From contig NC_134455.1 of NCBI RefSeq assembly GCF_047948215.1, forward strand, positions 167,382,575-167,446,574: a stretch of 64,000 nucleotides of DNA, given 5' to 3'. Positions 1-12,369 of the stretch are shown here, one piece after another (position 1 is the first letter of the stretch; every line of letters starts with the position of its first letter). The position numbers were made by a program, and so were the translations under genes. Origin of the DNA: Lycorma delicatula. Taxonomy: Eukaryota > Arthropoda > Insecta > Hemiptera > Fulgoridae. Below the pieces are notes generated by a model. The model ran no database searches and was not told where the DNA came from. It worked only from the letters and a program-made list of their open reading frames with translations.

Positions 1-1471
1 AAATGATAATGGATTTATTATAAAAACTGAAATCTGTTAAGTGAAATAAGAGTAAATAAAAAATACAATTCTTCGCATTCGTGTCGTTTTACTTTCATCC
101 TGGTACATATGAAGTTATATGAGTAATTAAGTGTAATACGGTAACAGTTTGGTGAAACTGATTCTGAGTTATAATCAAAGTGAAAATATTATTGAAAGAA
201 AATCAAAATTATTATCGCAAGAATTGAATCAATAAAAAAAAAAAAAAAAACATTTCCCGTAATTCCTTGGAAAATGAGAGTAGCGCGGAGAATAAGTATT
301 GTTCTGGCTGTTATTGTGCATCTATCTAAACGACAAAAAATTCTCTGCACGTGTTCGTATTTGGACAGATGTAATAAGCCAACTTTCAATTCTCTACAAT
401 AATGCTTTAATTTCTGTTTTGTGAAGTAATTCCGTATTGTCTTTTGTGTTTATAGCTTACATAAATGAGGTAATATAACCTCAGTCATCAAGGTCGGTGA
501 ATGCACGAACACATCATAAAATGATTAAATCATTATTTTTTATACGCATTCGCTTAAGGTATCTATTTTATTTCACTTTTATATTTAATAAAAAAACATA
601 TATATTTATTGAATTTAAAATTGTAATTTTTAGAGATTACCATAATTTTTAGTGATAGATTACTACTTTTAGTTATTTCATTATCCAAAATTGTAAAAAT
701 TATTTAAAATCTTTCTGCTTTGTTGATTTATTACGGTTTAAATGTTTAAATATAAAATTTTTTTACGCACTCAGTACCGATTTTTAACAGGTTAAGAGAA
801 CTATTGACCTATCCGTAATACTTTATATTACTCAGAGCCGCTATGTTAATACTAATAATAATAATAATCCACACCGTCACGGAGTTCGTGGTGCGAAAGA
901 TTGAAGAAGAAATGAAATTTAATTCGGTTACATAACATTTCCATTAATAGTTTTACTTTCATATCATCAATTCTTATTTATTTTTAATAACCGCTTTCAA
1001 ATGCGACCTATATTATTAAAAATGCTATTAATAAAAACATAAATAAATATTTATACCTTCGATATTATATTTAAATTTTATTTGTAATAAATAAATCATA
1101 AAAAAAAAACATTTTGCAAAATTAAATTGAGCAACGTATGTAAATTGTTGCTTTATTCAGAAACACAGAACACATGTTATGTTATAAATCTTTTTAGGTT
1201 ATTCTTCCCACAGATTGTCTTTACGAATGAGAGATGCAACTATTCTTTTTTTTTTTTGCCAGATAAAATTCATTTGGACTATTTAGGAGAGAATTACTTC
1301 TCAACTAACAGTAAATAACTGATATCTTACGCTAGAAATAATATCGATTTTTTTATAGTTTCTTTTTAATTAATTTATTTTTTTAATAACTGAAATAAGT
1401 TTGTTTTACAGAAATTGGTGTTAAGAAATAAGCATGAATTAGAATAAGTGTAACACTGCGTCTAGTACGGT
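1..1471. other. AT-rich gene-free stretch
   Basis: No coding signal is recognisable on either strand. The stretch holds an A17 run at about 234-250, a short (AAT)n tract near 850-870, and many A/T tracts. Short open frames here are AT-driven and have no recognisable motif. Confidence 0.6.
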
Positions 1472-1735
1472 CAACCCACCGGGTTGGTGTAGAACTCGAA
1501 ATCACAAATCAGTTGATTTCGAAGTCGAGAGTTCTAAGAGTTACTTTTATACGGATTTGAACACTATATCGTGGATACCGGTGTTCTTTGCTGGTTGAGT
1601 TTCAATTAACCACACATCTCAAGAATGGTCGGCTTGAGACTGTATAAGACTACACTTCATTTAAATTCATACATATCATCCTCTGAAGTAATACCTTACG
1701 GTGGTTCCATAGGCTAAACAGTAAGAGAAAGACAA
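1472..1735 (+). mobile_element. tRNA-derived SINE copy (SINE type 1)
   Basis: The stretch begins with a more GC-rich tRNA-like head (ccgggttggtgtagaactcg resembles a pol III A box) and continues through a body with typical SINE-like spacing to a tail around gtggttccataggctaaac. The overall layout resembles tRNA-derived SINEs that I recall from insect genomes. The B-box region (around gagagttctaag) is degenerate, so this copy is probably not transcribable. I see no second full copy in the window. A purely unique sequence is the alternative, but the compositional contrast with the flanks argues against it. Confidence 0.6.
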
Positions 1736-2164
1736 TACAAGATGAACAGTACAAGGAAAATAATTGCTGGTCGTCGGTTTTCATAAAGTCTTTTAATATG
1801 TTTATTTTTTTTTTTTTTTCACTTTCTCGATAAATGTAGCTAGAATAGCTAACGGAGATCATGTTAAAAATGGAGTATCGGGTTTTTGTAAATCTTAACG
1901 TTTAGAGTCTCACTAGTTTACCGAGACCAAAAAGATCGTTCGCATATATATGTATATGTGTCGCACTGTTTTTGGCCTTATATTTCAGGATTGACCAAAC
2001 CGATTTTCTTCAAATTATTCTATATCTGAGGCATTGATCACACATTAATGACGGTGAGGGGGATATCGCAAAACAACAAATTTCGATTTTCTTTATAAGT
2101 TTTTTTGAAAATTCTATTAAAGCAAATTTGTTATGCAAGATTTGTTAAATTTTACATAAAGAAG

Positions 2165-2715
2165 AAACTTTGTTTGTCTATCTGACTGAATGTTCTCGCA
2201 TCACGCGTGAACCAACCGACCGATTGCTTTTAAATCTGTAAGATACATTCGTGTTCCCAGGAACACCCAGGAAATGGGTACCCAGGAAAGATTTTAAGCC
2301 ATAGTCCGAGGCCCTAGCCCTCTTGGAGGTGAAATTGTCTATCAAAGATAATCATTAAAGAAGAAAAAGATAAATTATTAATTTGAAAATAAACTAATCT
2401 GTCACCATGACAATAGAAATAAATTTTGAAGTTTTTCCCGTCAAAGATGACCGTACTTTACTCGTACTTTAGTTACCATAGTACTATTATTCTGTCTTTT
2501 GTAATTTAGTTACTTTTCTGGTATTTGTTAAGTCTGAATACATGAATTGTTATTTATCAGTATTATTCTCTCAACCATGAAGGTAAAGAACATAGCTGGA
2601 CAGGAATGGCGAGCTCAGCGGCCTGGAGATTCCTTGGATTGGCCCCGGGGCTCGCTTGCGCCTACCTGGGCCACGACGGTCCAGGGGCTCTATAATCCAC
2701 AATAATAATAATAAA
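2165..2715 (+). mobile_element. Retroposon-like insert with (AAT)n tail inside family B copy 1
   Basis: This roughly 540-bp block is missing from the other family B copy. Its right end is a GC-rich stretch, striking in this AT-rich window, and it finishes with aataataataataaat, the kind of microsatellite tail some non-LTR elements leave. The last 130 bases form a small open frame (2577-2705). I cannot assign a family. Target-site duplications are not clear by eye. Confidence 0.4.
2577..2705 (+). other. Short GC-rich ORF (42 codons), function unknown
   Basis: A true ATG opens 42 codons ending in TAA just inside an (AAT)n tract. The predicted peptide is unlike the AT-driven frames around it: it contains the segments RPGDSLDWPRGS and APTWATTVQGLYNP. 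It may be the C-terminal remnant of a retrotransposon ORF, since it sits at the tailed end of an insertion. A chance GC-rich frame is possible. I do not recognise a named domain. Confidence 0.3.
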
Positions 2716-3060
2716 TATATATAACTATATATTTTAAATCAACCCCGACCTCTTAAAATTTAGATATGTTTTTTGTTCTTTTGTTCTACTTCCCTTCGGT
2801 TTAAATATGTTTAAAAAATCTTTTGGAAGTGTATACATCATATATAGAGTTATCAAGAAATTTCTGCAATTTTTTAAATTATTGATTCGGACCTAAAATG
2901 CAGAAAAGGATTTTGAAAAAACACTCTTCTCTTTTTCCTGTTTTAGTCTTTATTAAAGAATATGTTAGATTAAGAAAAAAACTTTGCTTAAGTACACTTA
3001 TTTATTTGTTAAGCTTAACGGATATATGAGCATTTTTTGAAAAATAAAAAAAAAATATAT

Positions 3061-4928
3061 TCCCCACCTCTAAAAAAAAATATGGATTCTGTTATTTTTG
3101 GTTCTAACTTTTAATTTTTATTATTAAAAATCCTATTTGCATTTTTTCGTCACTTAAAAGCCTATTAAAAATATAATAAATATTTGTAATATATATTATA
3201 ATGTATTATATTATATATATAAAATATATAAATAATACGATAGTAGTTATTGCACCTGTATTATTATTATTCCGGACTCAAAATGAGAAGCAATTTTTTC
3301 ATTTCTTTAATAAAAGTTAAACATTACTTTTCAATATTTTTAAAAAATTCTCTTTTAATTTTTTTTTTTAGGAATCACTTCATTAAAAATAAACTTTTAT
3401 TTTTTATTTGAAATTTCGGAATTTTGATGCTTAAATCTTATTTTGGTAATCATCATTATCAATAAAAAATCTCCCTTGACATTTACACGCTCTTAAATAT
3501 TAATAAATCCGGAAAACCTTTGTTTTGGTATTTTTGATTTCAACGTTTATAAATTATTTTATAATACAGTTAAAAAATATCGTATGTTTCATAATTATAT
3601 GATTTTAATTTTACTGTAATAAAAAATGTAATCTTTAGTTAAATTTTATTTTGTTGTTCGCAAATTTAAATAAGCAACAAAATTTGAAGCTGTAGATTTT
3701 TTACACTTAAAAACATCTAAAACTTAGCAATAATCGTATAAAGTGTCCTTGTTTTTCATTTTAGTCTTATTAAGAAGATTAACATTATCATTTTATAAAA
3801 CAATGTCAAATTTGGTTACCAAAAAAGTTTTCTAATCGTGTTAGTAGATTTTTTTTATTGTTTTATAAAAAGGTGAAATAATTTTCCAACAAAAATAAAA
3901 GTCAGATCCTTTATGTTTGAATTCCAAAACCTTTACAACAAAAAAGCTGTGAAAGGAACTGTGTGACTTGACAGGCGCAGACGGGGGAAAGTCATGCAAT
4001 ACTTTGCCAGATTTTTTACAACCGGGAATAAAATAATAATAATTAAAAAGCAATAAAATATTCCCGCATACATGTTTCAAGCTTCTGCTATTAATTGAAT
4101 CTTCTTTCAAATCCACTAAAAAATATTGACTCAACTATAGAAAAAATTTTATTGCAAGGTAACAACCTAGATACAATTAAATCTAATTAAACTTATCGAT
4201 AGCAGAAATTAAATATGTTTCTAAATACTTAAAACGTTTGTGGAGTTAATTAATTACATGTTACTATTAGTTTAAATTTCCAATGCATATGTTTTCATCA
4301 ATTGTTTGGAATACATGCTTTCTTCGATATTAGATACTAATAATATATTCACAATGAAATAGAGGTTCCTTTTTTTCTTATGAACTTTATATAAGATTGA
4401 TTCTAAAAAATTTTAGAATTTAAAATTACTAATTTTCGGTCTCTTAAAAAAGGTTAAGAATTATTTTCCGTACTATGTTCCTATTGATCAGTGATAATGT
4501 AGTAAATTTAACATTTTAGGATACTGAATGGAAGGATGTTGAACAAAAGAAAAAGGTAATGCACGAATAGAGACGGATTATGAGAAAAGAAGCCGGAGAC
4601 TAATACACTCTTAGTTTTTTTATAATACGTACGGCATAGGACGGTGAAGTCATTTCCGAGTATGGTTAAGCCTTTTTTGAAAGTTATGCGATACGTATGA
4701 TCGTAGGCAGTTATTTCCTGCGATCATGTAATTCCAATACTAGTGTACGTAAAACATATTTATTTATTTTCCTGACCGCGTTTTGCACAGGAAGGTGATA
4801 ATATGTTTAGTAATTACAATAGTGTTATTACAATATAGATTGCCTACCGAAGAATTAAGAATGCCACTGATTTTCATAATTTATTTTAATGATCAATTGA
4901 GGAGAAAGCAGGAAGCTTGTCTATGGAT
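3061..4928. other. AT-rich gene-free stretch
   Basis: No convincing gene. A 97-codon minus-strand open frame at 3841-4134 has no recognisable motif. The DNA near 3990-4020 (gtcatgcaatactttgccag) loosely resembles sequence downstream of family B copy 2 near 59637, so some of this stretch may be eroded family B. Confidence 0.5.
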
Positions 4929-7900
4929 ATTGGTTTGTCAGGCATTTCTCCCGCCACCATCCCATTCGGTCGCCCTAAAGCATAAGACCGAATATCCGTG
5001 TCACAAACAGAAACTGAGTCTCGAAAACAGTTTAACGACCAGTATCCTAAGTAACTCCTAGAGCTTACCTAACAGCGTGAGCGAAGTAAGCGTGGTGCCG
5101 TACACCACCTGCTTACATGTCCCACCGTCAGTTGTCATATGTTACTAAAATGGGTAAGCCCACCCTGTCAACTACTAGAAGATATATGACATCCATAAAT
5201 TAAAATTTACTTCGTCTAAACAGCGATTCGCTGTCAAGCCTGTGCCGCTGAATGCTAGCAAGTACCTGTCCACCATTTTACAGCGCTTGGAGCCGTAATT
5301 GGCTGGTGGTCAGTCTTACTCAGAGTTATCTTCCCCCAGCAATGCGGTAACTCTTTCCCTTAAGTAAACTACTGATGCCGGTTGAAAATAGCAACCACAC
5401 CAAGGAACTCCCACACGGTCCGACGATGCGGCTCCCGCCACATTGACTCGCCTCTTGTGGTGGCCAATTTTCCCCTTGACCTCTAATTTCCAAGGTGGTT
5501 CGGTCCCTGCCCGCACACAGCTCTGGTCCCGTAGGGACACAGCTCATCAGCTGACAGGCGGAACCGAAACAGATATTGGTTCAAATTGGCGTGGTTGGTG
5601 AACACCTGGGCACCTGTTGCCCTTAAAAACGAAGTCAAAGCATACCATCTCCCTAGATCCTATATAAATTTATAGAAGAATCTTCCCCTAGTCGTGGTGT
5701 GCCATTCCAGCTGTCATGCTTTCATCGCGGGAGATGGACGACTGTTCGAAATTTAGATCAGGCGCATTGTGATCACCGTTCCGTTCCGGTACTGGCCCGG
5801 CTCGAAACTGCATCCCAAATAGTTCAGCCTTCCTATCTCTTCGCAATCTTCACTTGGCTGCCCGAACTTTAACCACTAAATCGATGGGGAGGGCCTTTCC
5901 GAATACGGTGGTAGCCTCGTAGTAAATTATTTTAAAAACAACAGTGCATACAATTAAGTTTCTGCGCTGGGCAATCCTTAAATGTTGAAAAAGTGCTCTA
6001 TTCATATCCAACCTTTGTACCCAGTCGGGCTCCGCGCAAGAGGTGATGCTTTCAAGACACTTAGGTACACTATGTACATTTGGCGGACTGACAACCTTTA
6101 GTCTTTCCGAGCAATCCTCCTAAGTTTATGCATCACAGAGACGGCTTCCGCCGCTACTTGCCTAATGTGGCTGCTAAACAGCAACTTCTAATAAAAAAAA
6201 ACACCTAGGTACTTATGAACCATCACTCATCTGATTACACATCCTTTATATTTAATATAGGGATTACGACTGTACGATAATTTGTCTGCACCCTTGAAAA
6301 GCATATACTTCGTTTTGGGCACAGATATCTTTAACTTTTGCATGTCTATCCAGTCCTTTGCAGTTGAAAAAGCCGCCTGCGCTCGGTCTTCTAGCTGCGA
6401 TCGTGAATTATCACGAACTAACAGGAGACAATCATCGGCGAAAGCCTAAGCCGTGACCACTTCTGGGAATGTCAATCCAAGAATTGCGTCAATCACCAGG
6501 TTTTATAGCAAAGGACCGAGGACAGAACCCTGCGAGCTTCCCCTGGTGACGGATCTTTCCACAGCTAGGTGCACATCTTTCAATATAGCCGTACGATTAG
6601 AAAAATAGTCATATACTACGGCCTGCAGAGCTACGGGAAAATTGCGGCGTTCCAACTCATTGAGAACAGAACTCCAACACAAGGAAGGAAATGCTGCCTG
6701 TATGTCAATAAAAATTGCCAAAACATATTATACTCGGCGCTTTCCACCTTGGCAAGAGCATTGGAGTTGCAATCCTCGGTGCCAACATCTTTCATGAAGC
6801 CGTAATGGCCTCGATTTAGAAAACAGTTCATATCGATATTTTCCCAGAGTCGTTCCACGACTAGCCTTTCAAGCAACTTGCCGATAACCGGCAACAGGCT
6901 GATGGATCGATAACTGCTGACCGCACTAGGATCCTTTCCTAGTAATAAAAGCACCCTCACCAAAGCTCACTTTCCAACAAGTCGTGAAGCAGTCCCAGCT
7001 AAGGCACCTCGAGAACAGTCTGCCAAGCGGCTCTCTTATGACAAGTAGCAGATGGTAGAAAATATCCAATCAAGTTGATCAATCCCCGTGCCTTTCTCAG
7101 TGCCATTCGAGAAACCATTATGTCTATATATATACAGGATCCACAGCCCGCACACCATTCCCTGGTGTGCGGGCTCACCTGACGTCAGCTTTTGCTGCAC
7201 CCTCCGAAGCATCTGGAAACTGATTATCTAGGAACGCCCGGTAAGTCGCTACAGATGTTAAAGTATGGTCACGATCACCAAACCCGCATCGTACACTGAA
7301 GATCACGTGCAATGGCTTTGGCGGTAACATGATTTTGCGTGCTGCCAGGGGTTGCGTTGCAACTCGCGCATGAAGGCTTGCCAAAACTTGAGTTTGGCTT
7401 CCTTGATGTCATGAACGTAATCATTACGGGCGCGCAGGTAGATCCGCAGACGCTCAGCACGTCATCAGCGATAATTGCCGTTAGGAGGCGAAGCTAGTAT
7501 CTTCTTCTAGCGGACCTAACTCTTGCGCGCAGCACGCTAATGTCGGAGGACCACCACTTTTTCCCGGGTTTCCACCTGCGTTTATTAGACGGCTCCCCGA
7601 AAGCAGCGGTCATGACGGCTCCAGGCCCTCTCCGATCAGCGGACTGGCCACTACCTAAGGGTCCATCCATTGGCCGAGGCTGTCGGAGGATCCTATCGCA
7701 GGCAGTCTTGATGGCCCGGCGGAATTGTTCAGCCATCAATTCCACCTCCTCCCTGTGCTTAATGCGCCATTCCAACCCCTCCAAGGCAGCTGCGCACTCG
7801 CACTGCAGCCTATCCTGATACAGGCCCCTTAGGTTATAGTGACCCGGATCTGGAGCTCTGAGATCGTCTCCGTACGCGATCTCATTGGTTATAAGCCTAT

Positions 7901-8235
7901 GTTCGCTCACACTGGCCTCGGGCCAGACAGTCCAACTACTTGTACACCTAATCAAATTGCCCGTCACCAAGGTGACGTCGATGTAACTTTCCTCCAGTTC
8001 GGAAGAGAGAGAGTTGTTCTGTCTCGTTAAGCAAATATAGGTTTCTGGCTTCAACGAACTGTGCGAGACCAGCACCTCAGGGACCAGTGAGTGGTGAACC
8101 CCAGGCGGAAGACTTGGCGTTAGTGTCCAGAGCAACCAGCACTCTGATGCCCGGGAGACAGTCTAGAATTCACCTCAACTTCCCCAAGTCATCGGTACTC
8201 CATCCAAGCTGGAAGTATCCCGTTCTTATGTGTAT
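4929..8235 (-). mobile_element. R1-like non-LTR retrotransposon, element I (5'-truncated, dead)
   Basis: On the minus strand the order is endonuclease C-terminus, linker, reverse transcriptase, C-terminal zinc-finger region and a 3' UTR. The 3' end reads ...cgggagaaatgcc then a caaacc-like terminus at about 4929, without a poly(A) tail. The same terminus occurs in elements II (51438) and III (42585), which fixes the 3' boundary. The element is 5'-truncated within the endonuclease near 8235, a usual outcome of target-primed reverse transcription. Multiple stops and frameshifts show it is inactive. Confidence 0.85.
5320..8235 (-). pseudogene. R1-like ORF2 remnant: endonuclease C-terminus, reverse transcriptase, zinc finger
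   Basis: ORF2 of R1-like elements encodes an APE-type endonuclease that nicks target DNA and a reverse transcriptase that copies element RNA into the nick. Seen here, going down the minus strand: an endonuclease segment at about 8090-8150 (DTNAKSSAWGS), then SYIDVTLVTGN and SEHRLI at about 7880-8000, a basic linker (RARVRSARRRY) near 7494, an RT finger/palm segment at 6800-6963 (ISLLPVIGKLLERLVVERLW), palm motif A at about 6690-6721 (AIFIDIQAAFPS), QGSVLGPLL near 6503, and an FADD catalytic box at 6431-6442. The zinc-finger region near 5480-5560 is eroded. Frames change at least near 8100, 7490, 6720 and after 6420, so no continuous protein remains. Confidence 0.82.
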
Positions 8236-8252
8236 AGATATATGTAATGGAA

Positions 8253-8342
8253 TTTTTTTTCGTCGAAATATGTTTTAGTAGGTTTCGACCCGGGATCTTC
8301 CAGATAAAAGGCTGAGATCCTATCGCTCTAATCGGCTGGTGG
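8253..8342 (-). mobile_element. tRNA-derived SINE fragment
   Basis: On the minus strand a tRNA-like head (gattagagcgata, then cttttatctggaagatcccg) leads into a B-box-like gggtcgaaacc (8281-8291) and ends in an A8 run (8253-8260). It lies directly beside the truncated 5' end of element I. The B box differs from the GGTTCGANTCC consensus at a few positions. Alternatively it is a decayed tRNA pseudogene. Confidence 0.5.
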
Positions 8343-8816
8343 TTTTAGTCGTGGAAGTCGCGTATGAAAAGCTATCTACCCACATGAATAGCATTAGTTG
8401 ATTCATCTCTTGATCATAATTTTACCGCTATCTGGTTTTTGCCCTCAGTCAATGTTTTCGCATAGTTTTGAAACATTTGATCTTTTGTCGCGGTTTTTGG
8501 TAACTGGGTTTTTCAATACAAAAAGTTGTATGAATATATATTTTTACATATTAAAAAAAATATATTCTAAATCTTTGATGCTGCGGTTTTATTAAAGCAA
8601 CATCCTCGACCGGCTGTTATGAAAGTTATCGCAAGATGTATATTATTTGGGTGTTCAAATTCAAGTCGTATTGTTATCATTTTAATTTAGAAATGAATGA
8701 CCGACCAACTTGAAGGTGCACGTTAATTTTTGATTCTAATTAAATTATTCGGCTCTGTTTCAACAAGTTTCGTATGTAATTGCGCTAATAGCCGTTTAAA
8801 GGAGCTACTAGGTAAC
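8343..8816. other. Gene-free stretch between SINE pieces
   Basis: No recognisable coding or repeat signal, apart from the motif ggttttagtcgtgg at 8342-8355. That motif resembles the 3'-UTR motif of the R1-like ends at 41480 and 58677, but it is too short to classify here. Confidence 0.4.
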
Positions 8817-8964
8817 TTTTTTTTTGTATGATGATATCACCACATAAGCTTGAAGCATGTGCGTGGGATATGGAAATGTAGCATATGAAAAATTCCGTGC
8901 CTGACCGGGATACGAACCCAGGACCACTCGCGCCACGGAGGCGTTGGCCTCCGTTGCGCCGGTT
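8817..8964 (-). mobile_element. tRNA-derived SINE copy (SINE type 2)
   Basis: On the minus strand the sequence runs from a GC-rich head (ggcgcaacggaggcc, cgcgagtggtcc) through a good pol III B box (gggttcgtatcc, at about 8905-8917) to cccggtcaggcacgg, tttttcatatgctac and an A-rich tail at 8817-8825. The 'ccggtcag.ca.g..ttt.catacgctac' body is shared with the fragment at 34590 and resembles that at 47160, so this is a dispersed family. It is an amplified short element with no protein. Confidence 0.7.
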
Positions 8965-9695
8965 TTATATTTTACTTTCAATCAAACGTCAAAGACACAT
9001 TTTCCTACAAATTATCATTAAGTAACAAAGTTATTATATTAAATTACTCTATTGAAAAATGTTTAGGTATGTAATTTTTTTAAAACATTCCAAAAAAAGA
9101 TGTATGATTTCATGCCTCTTGAACTCTTTCGAGATGAAAATATTTAAATGAATGTTTTTTGAACGAGGTGGTCGGATTCGGTACGGTTTAAGCCCTAAGT
9201 TAAAGTAAGATCAGAAGGCACGTTAAATATTTATAAGGTTAGAGTTAACAGTATCTGTGGTAAGGTAAGTCAAGTTTCCACTTGTAAAGGAAAGAGAAAA
9301 GGATAAAACAAGTACATTTTTCAAAGAGCAAAAAGATGGTAAAAAGGATCAGCGGTGCGGTAAACGCAAACACCAACTGCGAAAAATATTTGTTTGCTGT
9401 AATATCTTTAACCATACATTTCTGAAACTATGTAAGAAAAAATGCAGTTGTAAATAATTTGAGTATATTCCTGGCACTAATACCTATGTTTGGAGAACAA
9501 AAATTTTTAGTAGAATAAAAGGTTAAAAATAAGAATTTCTACATAAAGTAATAATTAATTCATAACGAATAGTTAAGTGGCGTTCCTCCTTTTATCACTT
9601 TTTTATTTGCCCGAAAAGGAACCTCTTTTTTATCAAAATGTAAAAAAAAAGTTTTTTTTACATTTTTAAAAAATCTTATTTAAATACCTTATTTA

Positions 9696-9762
9696 AATCA
9701 TATTTTTTTAAAATATGATTTAAAAGATTCGTTCTTGGATGAATTCCTTTGATAAGAAAATT
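9696..9762. repeat. Short dispersed repeat with an adjacent hairpin, copy 1
   Basis: The 35 bases at 9728-9762 (ttcgttcttggatgaattcc, continuing to ataagaaaatt) recur without a visible mismatch at 12387-12421. Just upstream is an inverted repeat, aaatcatatttttt against aaaatatgattt (about 9696-9722), which could fold as a hairpin. Both copies are preceded by aatcttatttaaa-like DNA. This may be the end of a small non-autonomous element. Confidence 0.5.
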
Positions 9763-12369
9763 TAAAAAAAGTTTTATAAAAATTTTTTCATAGTTTTTTT
9801 GTATTAATTCTCTCTCGGTCTCTGATTTTCTTTCTTTAAAATAAATCAGTTTTTTTGGTAGCGGGGTTTAGGTCCTTTGGTGATAATTGCTACTTTTGGA
9901 AAATAGACTGCATTTAATTTAAAAGATCGTTAGTGAAATTGTTTCTTTTAGACAGTTTCCGATCGGCTAGAATAGTCATTTCCTATTACCTAATCGACTG
10001 GGAGATATCGTGAAACACCTTAACCGAAACCGATGCATGAATTGTTGGTGAAGCCATTCGGTATGCCAGAACCTTTGCATTACTCTTGTGCTCGCTGTTC
10101 GTCTTAATTTTTGTCTACATTTACTTTAGTACGAGTTCGGGTAAGGTAGAAATAGAAAAAAAAATTTATATGTACTTTTAAGTCTTGTACTTTTAAGCTC
10201 TTGAAACTCAAATTGCTGTCTAAAAAACGTGTTAAATACACTTAGAACCTTCGGTAGAAAAGGGGTTTGAAGAAAGAGGTAATAAAGTGTGATCATGAAT
10301 AGTATTCAAAACAGTATTTACTTATCTTTTGCATAAGTTATTTTTAAATTACTTCATGAGATATCTCGCACTTGTTCTTAGGCCATGCAGCAGGATAACG
10401 ACTATTTTCTACATTTGTTGTTTTCTTATCCATACGTTTTCATAGTGTTTGAAAATTCAGTGGGAAACACCTCATACATATATTTGTATAAAATGATATT
10501 ATAACTGTGTATAATTGCTTCTTTTTTAAGATTTTTTTTTTATTGACAAATTCCCAATACAAATATCATGAAAACAACTTATCTTGATGGATAAGACTAC
10601 AAAAAGTAAATAGAAATGCAGTTCTTTTATAAATCTACAATACCAGTAGAAACTAGATTTCTGTTTATCATTTTTAAACTTCAGCAAAACAAAGTAGCAC
10701 CTGTTCGATTCATTAGCGCATACTTATTACTATTGTTTCCTCTTTATTCAATCAGAATATTTTAGTTCAGAAAAAGCAGCATCGGAATGAAAAGCTGCAA
10801 AAAATTCTAGTACACCTCATTTTAACTTCATTTAATTTTGCTCAAACTTTTTTCATTTTTAATCGTAATATGATTATGAAAGTGTTCTAGTCCTGAATGA
10901 ACATTGTAAATTATTTTAAATGTATTAATACTGATAAGCAAAGAATTAGTCGCATACATACACCCGCTCACATATAAAAACAATTGTTACATAAATGGAA
11001 ATTTTCACTCCTCCTAAGGATAAATAATTTACCTTAAAAGAATCAATATTTCGTTCACTGGGATATTCTTTGCAGACTTAAAACATATGCAAATTTTTTA
11101 CTGTTAGTAAAGGAATTTTTTACTGATTATAAGAAATCTATGCTTTTTAATGATTATAAGAAATGAACATATTTAATTTTAATAACAAACGTTTTTCAAA
11201 TTTTTGAAAACAATTTCGAATTTAAAAATGGGCATACCTGGTTTTACTCTTCTCTAAGATTATATGCAGACAATCAAACAACGGTGGAAGCAAAACGTTT
11301 CCGTACATCATAACGCAAGAGATAATATAATAAAAAGAATACAGTAATGGTCCTGCCGCTTTAGATTCGTTTTGTAAGTAATAGTAGAACTCTAGTTTCA
11401 GTTGAATCGGTTAGAGTGACTGAGTTGACATTAATCGATGTCCCGGCGTTCTTTATCTACATCATTTGTTCCCGCGTAGATAATCTCTTCAAATGCCCCT
11501 TTACAGATTACTTTGTATTTTAAAAAGGCAAACGTTTTAAATAGATAAAAATACGGAGACACAATAACAAAGAAAATTTATTTATTTAAATATGATTTAA
11601 GTTACTTTTCAGTAATAAATAGGAAATTCAAATAACGTACAATGTACAAAATTTATATTTTTAATTAAAATTTATATTTATAAATGTATAAAACTCAAAA
11701 GCACAAATATATTACAAGAGAAATTCAGAGAAGAAAAATTATTTCAGTAAATGAAATATTTTTCAAAATAATTATTCGTGTTTAGGTAAACATTTTTATA
11801 TAATCTGAGTTTTCCATAGTTTTACTTCCGTTTTTTTCTTTATTGTTACATACTAAGAATATTGAAATATCCATTTATAATAACCGGAAAGTTGTAACAA
11901 AACTGGCAGAACAAGCTCTCATATCTATTTAAAGTAGCAGAACAGTTGTTACAAAGCTAACAGTACAGGATTTCATCCACGCATAGAAGGTTCTGGGACT
12001 TTTTCATCACTTCATACCAGTTTCAAAAAAATAAAAGTTATTTAAATATATTATCGGGCAATATAGCATCGGATATATATTTTATATATATATATATATT
12101 GTTGTTAGAGAATAAATAAATAAAGATTCCTCATATCAGATGCCATTTACAAATGTCGCCGGTTCAAATATATGCCCAAACATTACTTAGACAAAAGGGG
12201 TTTGTTTCTAGCCAATAGAGTATAAAATGTAACTGCAGCCCGTAAAATTAAGAGATTAACAAGCATAACTTGGCGATGTAAATTATTGCTTATTTTACAT
12301 CTTTTTTTTACTAACATAATTAGAAATTTATATATTTTACGCAATACTAAGAGTATAGTTTTCTTCTTT

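Larger units (their letters stand above)
1868..3060 (+). repeat. Dispersed repeat family B, copy 1, interrupted by an insert
   Basis: This copy aligns by eye with a second copy at about 58155-59600. Shared landmarks in the same order are: a start reading 'gtatcgggt..ttttg.aaatctt', a 'tatatgtatatgtg'-like tract, 'gattgaccaaaccgatttt', 'attgatca', 'aaatttgtta', 'tcccttcggttt'/'tcccttcagttt', 'tttgaaagt.tatac.tcatat', and 'gacctaaaatgcagaaa'/'gacctgaaatgcaaaaa'. The block from about 2165 to 2705 has no counterpart in the second copy and is best read as a later insertion. The family has no convincing ORF. It may be a non-autonomous element of unknown class. Confidence 0.65.

Noticed and set aside
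3841..4134. 97-codon minus-strand frame as a host gene
   Set aside because: No domain, AT-driven composition, no splice or start context I could support.
7540..8278. Plus-strand open frames over the R1-like endonuclease region
   Set aside because: The minus strand carries recognisable endonuclease motifs at the same positions; the plus frames have no motifs.
8890..8965. Functional tRNA gene
   Set aside because: A good B box but no complete cloverleaf, a SINE body and an A-rich tail; it is better explained as a SINE.
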